Positions 56,142-64,000 of a stretch of 64,000 nt of DNA are shown in pieces (within the stretch, counting starts at the first letter, position 1; every line of letters begins with the position of its first letter). This stretch comes from Thuidium tamariscinum (lineage: Eukaryota; Streptophyta; Bryopsida; Hypnales; Thuidiaceae). Location: NCBI GenBank assembly GCA_947034885.2, contig OX344751.2, positions 13,268,001 to 13,332,000 on the forward strand, given 5' to 3'. A model generated the notes under the pieces. The model ran no database searches. It was not told the origin of the DNA and saw only the letters and a list, made by a program, of their open reading frames with translations. Both the position numbers and the translations under genes were made by a program.

Positions 56142-58196
56142 TGGTGTAACCACTGAACAACCTCATTGTTCTTGAAACATACTAGAATAGTTAGAGCAAA
56201 TTTGAAACAACACCACACAAGAAAAAATGGGTATTAGGGAACCTCAATGTCTATGCAATCACCCTACAAGACCACTAAGAATGAAGAAAGGATGTGTTGT
56301 CCAACAATGAGAGAAGTAACTCTTGAGCATTAAAAATGTCAAATAATAGGAACCCATGGAACCAATGTCATGAGCATATACAATTGTATGTGCACTTCTA
56401 ATTGGTGAAAATTACAACTAAATGTAATTACTATCAAATGGCAAAATTTGTTTCTTTATGGTCGAATTAGTAAATAAAAAGGGATTTCAACACTATCTAT
56501 GATGCATTATTTAGACAACATAAAAATAAGTTATGACTTTTCTAAATGTTGGTGACAAATCTACAATAAATTGATAGAAGATTTTAATGTTTAAAGAATG
56601 TACATCTTTGAAATTGTTGTCTTCAATTTAGGCAATATTCTTAGTGTAACAACTTTCACTTAATCAATATCTTTGGAATAACAACTAAACCTTTTTTTTT
56701 TCTAATTTCATATTTTTGTTTACATATTTATAGGCATATTTGTATAAAAAACAATAAAAAGTCTATGCTTATTATTGGATGTTTGAGCACTAAGAGGTTA
56801 ATGATGATTTTTGTTGTTTGTTCTTTACAAATAGAAAGTATTGTGCTAGTGTGAAGTCAATAAAAATTAAGAGTGGAATTCCTACTAAGATCAATTTAGG
56901 ACCCTGAGGCAATAGAAGCCCTTTTAAAGGCAAGGCCCAATAAAACCTATAATTGCAATCCCTATCAAATATCAACCCCTTTTTAATTCTCACTTAAAAT
57001 ATATTTCCACTGATCATATTCTCTAGAAGATTTATTTTAGACCTTTGAAAGTTCATAGTTCATTCATACAAACATATAGTTGCCAAAGATAATTAAGAAT
57101 ATATTTTTGACAATTTCACAATTCAGGAATACTCTGCAAATGTTTGGATGCAATTAGATGTAGTTGCCTTCATGCTTTGCCAATGGTGGCAATCAAAACA
57201 TTAGACATTCACTTCTACATGTGAGGAGAGGGTGAATCAAAATATAGAGTTACTGAGTTAGTATATTTATCTTGTCTATTTTTGACTTGGTAAAGAAGTC
57301 ATTATTTTATTGAGACTCTTCATGTAACTAATGTAACTAATAATTGAAAATTAAGTAACTTGATTCAACTATCTTACAATTTTATCATTTCATCATTTCA
57401 CCATGGATAACATTGGGGTACAAAATTGTCTTCATAGGGATTTTACATTCAATATTGATGTGAGATTTTGAACCTAAGAATTTGTTGCAATTAACCTTGC
57501 ATGAAATCATTTTTATGGAAAAACTATTTTAGAAAAAAGGAATATTTTCTTAGTTTAAAATGTATACCTAACTGGAGCTTACGAATTTCAACAGCCAAAC
57601 AAGTGCTTATCTATTTGGATAAGATTAATTGACATGCATTCTAAATTGTTTGCTCTCTCACAAGCCCGTGCAAATCCATCAACTGCTGGAAGACAGTTTC
57701 AATCAAGATTGCTAGCTTCCGCATTAAATGCGTTAAGTGAATTTAAGTTGTGCCAATGATTTCAAAAGGTTAGAAATTGAAGTGGCAAACTTGAATGATT
57801 TGTCCCCACAATTGTTTTGCTCCCTAATATATGGCCCTGTGAATTAAAGTAGGTTTCAAATGTAACGAGACACTTGCAAACACTTGCAACTGCTCGATGG
57901 CCCACTGCAAAGTGAATGCACGAAGCGAAATTGCAACTTGGTTAGGCTACAATAATGGTTGAGAGGAATTGCAAATGGAGCAAACTCCGGGATTATAACG
58001 CAAATGCGGTGTTCCCTGCTCCTCAATGTTCAGCCTGATTGGAGGTCACAGGTCTGAACATAATTCAGCAATAGTAAATTTCTATTCACTGCTATCAATG
58101 GTCAGGAGAGAATCCCTGAAGATTTTTGAATGGCACCCTATTAATACTAGCTCCTTGAAGCCATGATGCCGGTGTTTCTTCTCAAATTCACCTGCT
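56142..58196. other. AT-rich stretch, no gene recognised
   Basis: Nothing supported. Base composition rises in GC from about 57.6 kb on, towards gene B. Confidence 0.4.
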
Positions 58197-58933
58197 TTGT
58201 TGAATTTTCAACATTTTATTAGCAAATGCAGAGTATTTGTAGACTGTGCCTCTTGCTTTCTATCAACAGGTGGCTCCTACCATTTATTGGTGAACAAGGA
58301 TTCCCGATTCGTGTTGACATCGGGCTATCTGATCCTTCCGATCCTGCCGACTAGAAAATTATATGTAAAAGTTAATCATAAATCTAGCGCGATTCAAGAA
58401 TCCCAACACTCAAATAGCTTTCTAATCTAGTGAACATAACTTAACGCGTTTTCCTGCCTCTAATATTAGTGAATTTATGATAAATATAATGTCCAACTGT
58501 TGATGCAGATGCAGCTCCAAGTTGCAAAGAACAAATAAAGTACTTACGGACGGGAGCACGTACTACAAAGACATTCGGCACAAATAAAGCTCTTCAATTG
58601 TTTCGTTCGTGTTGATCGGTCGGTTTAGTTCTTGTTGCGGCTTCTGTTAGGTGACCATGGCTTGTGGTTAAGCCCAAAGTTGTACTTCAGATCATTCTCT
58701 TCCCGAAATTATAGATCAACAGACCTGATTTCACCCGGAACTTTGCACAACTCTCTCTTGCTTTCTCTTTCCAGTCTCCGAGATTGAAAAACTGATCGAT
58801 GCGTGCACTCGGACTGCTAAGTCAATGTATTAGTTAGTATCTCGATCTGTCAAGGTCTCTTTTGGACGGACAACTAGTAGCGAGTTTCCCCGATTTCTCC
58901 GTTCGTTCTAGTTCATTGATCGAATCGGGCATT
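58197..58933 (+). other. 5' flank of gene B
   Basis: Moderate GC. No clear TATA box. An in-frame upstream ATG at 58,862 would add 24 residues to gene B. Confidence 0.4.
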
Positions 58934-59719
58934 ATGGACGTGTCTGTATTCTTGCTCCTTCTCTTTGTCACCTTGAATTTCGTTGCAGAGTGCTACAGTT
59001 GGAATCAGTACAGGGTGAAGTTGGGCATTTTCATCGCCACTCTCATCATCACCTTGCCAAATATCGTATTCATGGTCATTGATTGGTGGCAATCCCCGCA
59101 CTCCAAGATCGCCTTGTTGGTTTTGAACACGTTCAGGCCAATACTTCGAGGAGAAACGTACAGATTGTTCAGGTGGTTGAAAAGTGTGGGAATGGGTTTA
59201 ACTTCTGACGAGCTCAATCACCTGCCCACTTCAAATCCCAACTACAGTCCTGATTTCTTCATGACCAGAGAATGCTTTGACCAAGCGTCAGAAAGGGCAG
59301 CGTGGAAGGCCATACCAGAAGATGACGACGTGCCCGAACTTCCATTCCCTTTTATGGGTGATACCGGATGTACTGGCTTTACGATGCACTATGAAAATGA
59401 GACTGTCATTGTTCATGAGTTCAGGTTCAGTAGGAAATTAATGGATCTTTTCATGAAGTTGAGCTATGAAGGTTTCATAAGTCATCGTTCGTTTAGGTCC
59501 AGTTTGATAGATCATCGACCTTATACAAGTGTGGATGTCCCAACGGCAAATCGGATGAAGAGTCGATTGGTCAAAATATGTAAAACTAAATTGCCTATCT
59601 TTGCAAAATTTGAAAGGATACGGGAGTGGGCATATTTTCATGCAGCTTCCACTCTTGACTACCTCGACAAAGACCTCGTGCTCATACAGGCTGAAGGAGA
59701 AGCCCTTGCAGTGGGGTAG
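58934..59719 (+). CDS. Gene B: paralogue of gene A, two-helix membrane protein, 261 aa
   Basis: Same layout as gene A: hydrophobic segments at about residues 4-20 and 31-49, a loop YSWNQYRVK, then a soluble part with NTFRPILRGETYRLFRWLKS, IPEDDDVPE, GFTMHYENETVIVHEFRFSR and LDYLDKDLVLIQAEGEALAV at the end. By eye about 39 of 261 residues differ from gene A, with no gaps. Changes cluster at residues about 95-150, while the membrane hairpin and the segment after it are nearly unchanged. An upstream methionine at 58,862 gives 285 residues. The shorter form is preferred because only it has a counterpart in gene A. Unrecognised family, single exon as far as visible. The hairpin suggests a membrane-anchored protein; orientation cannot be told. 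Confidence 0.7.
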   Translation: MDVSVFLLLLFVTLNFVAECYSWNQYRVKLGIFIATLIITLPNIVFMVIDWWQSPHSKIALLVLNTFRPILRGETYRLFRWLKSVGMGLTSDELNHLPTSNPNYSPDFFMTRECFDQASERAAWKAIPEDDDVPELPFPFMGDTGCTGFTMHYENETVIVHEFRFSRKLMDLFMKLSYEGFISHRSFRSSLIDHRPYTSVDVPTANRMKSRLVKICKTKLPIFAKFERIREWAYFHAASTLDYLDKDLVLIQAEGEALAVG

Positions 59720-60203
59720 TTTGTCCTCATTCGTCATCGGGCCTAGCTAAGGGCCATGCTAAACAGAAGATGGAATGCTTGGAATTGAAAGCAGCTGAAC
59801 AAGGTGATCCATGATGCTCCCAGGACCAGTGCCTAGTAAGTATTTCCTTGTATATCTTCACTTTTATTTCAACTCCTTCCTCTCTAGGAATCAAATTCAT
59901 GGGGCCTAGAACAAGATGTACATTCTCGCTTGGTCTTGATTAGGTGACATTAAACCTTTTGCTGAGGGTGAATAATCCACACAAGGTCGACTAGGAGCTT
60001 AAGTTTGTGAAGAATCCATTTGGATGGTTACTATAGGAGATGTAAACTTTTTCAGGATTAAATACAGGCTTTGTGGATTGCGTGCAGACTTTGTGTTCTT
60101 ATTGAAGCTGTGTAGAAAACCCGTAGCCTGGATTGATGGTGTGCGCTTACTATGGAATACAAGTTTCTGAAGCAAAGTTCCACATAATACATGCAAACAA
60201 AAA

Positions 60204-60506
60204 GTGCATGATGTCATCTCCTGCGAGCAATGTTGTTCCCCTTCAGTTGCTTGCTATACTCGGGAATGTACCACTGAGCACTTCAGTTTGATGCGTAACG
60301 TTAAGGAATTGCTCTTTCAGGGAGAGAAAATACTAAATTGCGAGTGGTTCCCTGGGGTTTTTCTGTCCGTTACTTTTCCTACCGTTACGATTGGGGGTGA
60401 ATTAAGATGTGATGGATGTGCTCTCAGTATGGAATTTGTTGATGCTTCTGGTCATCACGATTGTGAAGGAATTGAAGCATTTGAATCGACATGCAACCGT
60501 CTCTAA
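60204..60506 (+). CDS. Small Cys/His-rich frame downstream of gene B, 100 aa
   Basis: Has CEQC...CYTREC near the start and RCDGCALSMEFVDASGHHDC with a later Cys near the end, spacing that could bind zinc. No known finger type fits. In unit A the same frame is interrupted, and substitutions between copies often change residues, so selection on it is doubtful. Confidence 0.25.
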   Translation: MHDVISCEQCCSPSVACYTRECTTEHFSLMRNVKELLFQGEKILNCEWFPGVFLSVTFPTVTIGGELRCDGCALSMEFVDASGHHDCEGIEAFESTCNRL

Positions 60507-60651
60507 CCTCCGTTTCTACTTTCTAGTGGGTTTGGAGATCAAATTTTCATCAAGGATTGGGGAGCTCCAGACACTTGGCCAACGTGAAGAGCGAATACCT
60601 GCTTGGCAGTTCCGTCTAGCTTATTATTTTCCACCTGAAATGTTTCACTAA
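60409..60651 (+). CDS. Small conserved frame downstream of gene B, 80 aa
   Basis: Counterpart of 15,943-16,155, beginning MMDVLSVWNLLMLLVITIV. It differs by a 3-base indel that keeps frame, then ends differently (AWQFRLAYYFPPEMFH). It overlaps the Cys/His-rich frame; at most one of the two is likely real. Confidence 0.25.
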   Translation: MMDVLSVWNLLMLLVITIVKELKHLNRHATVSNLRFYFLVGLEIKFSSRIGELQTLGQREERIPAWQFRLAYYFPPEMFH

Positions 60652-61847
60652 AGTCCTGCGGTCAGGTGCACAGAGTATGATCGAGTACGTCCCATTGAAT
60701 GGGCGGTTGCATCCAGCTTCAACAGTATCCATATATTTTGTTCCCTCAAAGATTCAGCCGTTCAACTCGGCCCACTTTCAACCATATTCTGAGGACGATA
60801 ACACACAGTTTTAATTGTGGCAGTACGTGAATTTCTAGCTTTTCCGTGTTAGATATATAAAGCTTATGGCAGTACGTCTTCTCCGGCCAAGTTGTTCGCA
60901 AAGGACGGGAGAGTTTGGTCGATTTGAAGTCTTAGTGGGACATACCGAAGGCGACTTGGAACTAAAATTCATTAGGCACATGGTAAGCTCTTGAATGGAC
61001 GTCAATTTCGATTTCAATCCAATACTTTAGTTCTGAATCGTAAATTGCTACCAGTCCTTAGCTAGATTTTGACCGTTGTGTGCATATATATTTGTCACAA
61101 TTTTTTGGAGCTGGAATCGTGTCAATTCTAGCTGTGAAGTTCGATCAGTGCCATTCCTTGTTATAAACTTAATTTGTTCGTCCATGCACTGTTTCTGGGT
61201 TTTGTGTTTTCCGCATTCTGATTGCAGCATCTGTTGCATTAATTGTCACTGGTTGAGTTCCTGCACTCGCAAGTGCTTCTCTATCTTCCCCTTCCCTGGA
61301 ATTTAGCTTCCACGGAGGTTCAATCTGCGTCCGTCGTGAGCTCCTCACCGGAAGATACGGATTGCTAAGACCCACTTTGTTGTCAACCTGGAGAGGCCGG
61401 TGGAGCCTCCAGATTGTTGGGTTTCTTTACTTCATATTAATTAGGCGATTGAAGGCTTTGGGTAGTATGTTTGCCACTGCTGCTCGAGTCGCCTCGTCTT
61501 CGAGCCTGGCTTTGATCATGAAAGACAGCAAGCGTCGTGAGTTTATGACAATGTTGTGCAACTTTGATGCTCTCGAGATGGTTCGAGAATTTTAGCCTCT
61601 AAAAAGACGAGACCTTAGAATCAAGGTACTTTGGTAAAAATGATATAGGGTACAATTTTTTTACTTATAAGCACATTCTTTTTGTTGCAACTTTGAAAGT
61701 CATCCACTGAACACTTTTTTGGTAATAGTATCCTTTTAGGCCTTAAGGGATTCTCTTGTTCTTTGGGAATTCATTGACTCATTGGTTAAGTTTCACTTGT
61801 TTTAGAGGTAACCTATCTTATAACATCTGAATTTTATCTTTGTTGCA

Positions 61848-63870
61848 AAAAAAATTCATTTACATTTGTGCCCCCAAAACACTGTTAATATCCTATTAAG
61901 TAGGATTGCTAAAAATCAAGTGTATTTATATTCAAATAAATACTAGTAGATCTGTAGATCTATGCTCATTTTAAGGTGATTGCAAGAAAAACCTGTCAAT
62001 TTTGTTGTGGTTTCAACAGTACTCATGATTTTTTGGGAGTACTTTAAAATTAGAAACTAATTTTATTTTAATATAAAAAATATGAATTATGTGTACACCT
62101 TTAATACAAAGGTAACCATCAAAGGAAATTTACAAAAAAATTCTCTAAGTAGGAGAACTAGAAAAGTGCCAAATCTCAAAAAAATAGATAGTTGAATGTT
62201 TAAATTAGTTTAAAATATTAAAAAACTTGAATAGAGAAAATTTAAAATGTTCATTTGTAACAACTATATAGAGATGGTCATGCACCAAAAGAAACCACCA
62301 AAATCATATTTTATATGTTTGAAAATACAAGCAAAAAGAAGCTGTTTTTGTAGACATCCAAACCACACAAAATTAGTTATTTTTTAAAATCCTTCAGCCA
62401 TTAGCTACAAGTCTATGCAAGGACCATCTCATGTAAATTTCACTTCAAAATTTGTTTCTTTGGATACTAAATAGTACTGAAAACCTCCAAATTGGCTAGT
62501 GTGTCATTTCTATTTTTGGATAGTAAACTATTTTTGAAAATTATAGAAAAAAGATGTGTATAATAGTTATAACTACCTCCTCTATAAATCTTGAGTCATT
62601 TGGAGCCAAAATATAAAAGTTATGGCTAAAAAGTAGATCAATATACATGGTGTGATGCAAAATAGTATAGGTGTTTTTTGCAATCACCCTTAACAATGTT
62701 TTATGTTGACAAAAATGTTGAAATTAGGGCACATATTTAGTAAACCTACTTATTGAATTTGGTCTCTTCTAACTTTTGCATTCAATATTTAAAGGTCATT
62801 CTTGATGTTCAATTCATTTGGGTTTAGTAGTAACTTATTTACATGATGTGGCAATTAATTAAACTTCATTAATGCACAACCATGGCTATTAATTTTATTC
62901 AATTTTAATCTATCCAACTTAACTCCTAGAAGATGAGAGTATTTTTCAAGAAAAATTGTCAAAAACTGCCATTTTTTAGCAAATTGATTAAAATTGCAAA
63001 AAAAAATTTAATCCTTGAACTTTAATTTATTATATAAAAAAATAATAGAACATTATATGGATTTGTGCAAAAAAAACAAAAAAAATATTTGCCCAAGTGA
63101 ATTGAAAGATTATGATATTTGAAGTGAGAAAAGAAATTCTTATTATTCTTGCAAGACAAAGTCACTAATTTTTAAACCCTTTATTATAAGTGTAAAATTT
63201 TTGTTTTTAATGAAAATGCATCTATCTAGATTGAAATCTAAATCTTGTTAGATATACTCATACAATTTTAAAAAAAAATATGGATTCTAACTTATTGTAA
63301 ATTACAATGTGATGCAACAAAATTAGGTGGATTGGCTATATATATATATATATATATTAGTCATTTTTTTGATGATTTCTTATGTAGTAAGGGATTTTTT
63401 TGATTTGAAATCCAAAAGATAAAAATTACAATCAAATATTAGGAATATGAGAGAAGATTTCAAGGTAATAGCCTTTGAAGTTTAGAGAAAATATTTTTTC
63501 TCGAACTTGTCTAGAAGGATTGGTACAATTTGGCTTCTATTAGAAAAAAAAATTTGTACTAAATGCAAGTTTTATTACAATTACATACTATATTATGTTA
63601 GTTACCTACATGTCAAATTTCAAAAGTAGATGAAGGATTTTGCATAGGATTTCAAATTATCCAAAGTGCTCAAATTTTTTAAGTAGCAGAATTTTTTATA
63701 TGGACATCCAATTGGAATTTTCTTGATACCTATGTAGGAGTTGAGTGATACCATCTTATATCAAATTATGTGAACATGTGTTAAAAATTGACTTTGTATA
63801 ATCTTACTTAAATTTTAAGTGTTCATTGAACAAGAACTTGGTCTTTTAGGATGTAACTTAGAGCGAGATT
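61848..63870 (+). repeat. R4 copy 2, carrying R3-3
   Basis: Parallels copy 1 from its 5' side to about TTAGAGCGAGATTG, with empty sites where copy 1 has R3-1 (single TTGT at about 61,880) and R2-1 (about 63,050). It has a short TA run at 63,339-63,357. Confidence 0.75.
61975..62689. mobile_element. R3-3, TIR element, 715 bp
   Basis: Ends are GGTGATTGCAAGAAAAACCT and complement GGGTGATTGCAAAAAACACCT. Flanked by TTAA at 61,971-61,974 and 62,690-62,693. R4 copy 1 has no insert at the matching site near 877. Confidence 0.75.
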
Positions 63871-64000
63871 GATTTTAGAACACTTAATCTCCTACGAGCC
63901 TAAGCCTTGGCAAGTGTGTTTTTCTTATGGAAAAAGAGCATTGACTTCTAGTATTCTCCAATGAAGCAAATTTTTCTTTTTTCAAAATCAAACTATATAG

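Larger units (their letters stand above)
59720..61610 (+). repeat. 3' region of the A/B duplicated unit, copy B
   Basis: Aligns along its length with 15,206-16,960. Its last part also matches unit C and runs past the point where unit A is cut by R2. Confidence 0.8.

Noticed and set aside
61362-61595. 77-codon frame in the tail of unit B
   Set aside because: The frame is not kept in units A and C, where small indels shift it.

Overview
The window looks like nuclear DNA of a land plant. It is AT-rich and gene-poor. The pointers are a plant-type U2 snRNA gene with a plant upstream element, a Dof-type zinc-finger gene, a receptor-kinase gene of the STRUBBELIG-receptor type cut by several introns, and Copia and Gypsy (chromovirus) retroelements. 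The lineage cannot be fixed from sequence alone. The very unusual Dof protein and the unfamiliar two-helix membrane protein family make a non-seed plant (bryophyte, lycophyte or fern) a reasonable guess, but that is inference. Layout: 0-4.5 kb is a stack of nested repeats. 4.5-9.5 kb is a GC-richer block with no genes and several tandem repeats. 9.5-13.8 kb holds more small elements and a decayed coding patch. 13.8-17.0 kb carries membrane-protein gene A with its conserved 3' region. A Copia element fills 17.57-22.94 kb. A hairpin element (23.95-24.21 kb) precedes the window's best host cluster: the Dof-like gene (minus strand), a signal-peptidase-subunit pseudogene and a truncated receptor-kinase gene (24.5-29.1 kb). 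The U2 snRNA gene lies at 32.8-33.0 kb. A Gypsy chromovirus (35.76-41.90 kb) sits inside the third copy of a large repeat. 43.2-48.9 kb is satellite-like DNA. 49-58 kb is AT-rich with scattered elements. 58.6-61.6 kb carries membrane-protein gene B, a paralogue of A in the same orientation. The last 2.1 kb is another copy of the large repeat. The host genes do not form a pathway. Genes A and B are copies of one segment, and the tail of that segment also occurs alone at 34.7-35.3 kb and, as a shorter piece, at 51.35-51.47 kb. Dof, signal peptidase and kinase are unrelated neighbours, and the last two look like incomplete copies. The main interest is in (1) a protein with two tandem Dof-type zinc fingers, (2) several families of small terminal-inverted-repeat elements whose insertions can be read against empty sites in sister repeat copies, (3) a very old satellite of about 106 bp bracketed by a second repeat in opposite orientations, and (4) the unrecognised A/B membrane-protein family. 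Names R1-R5 are labels used here for the repeat families.
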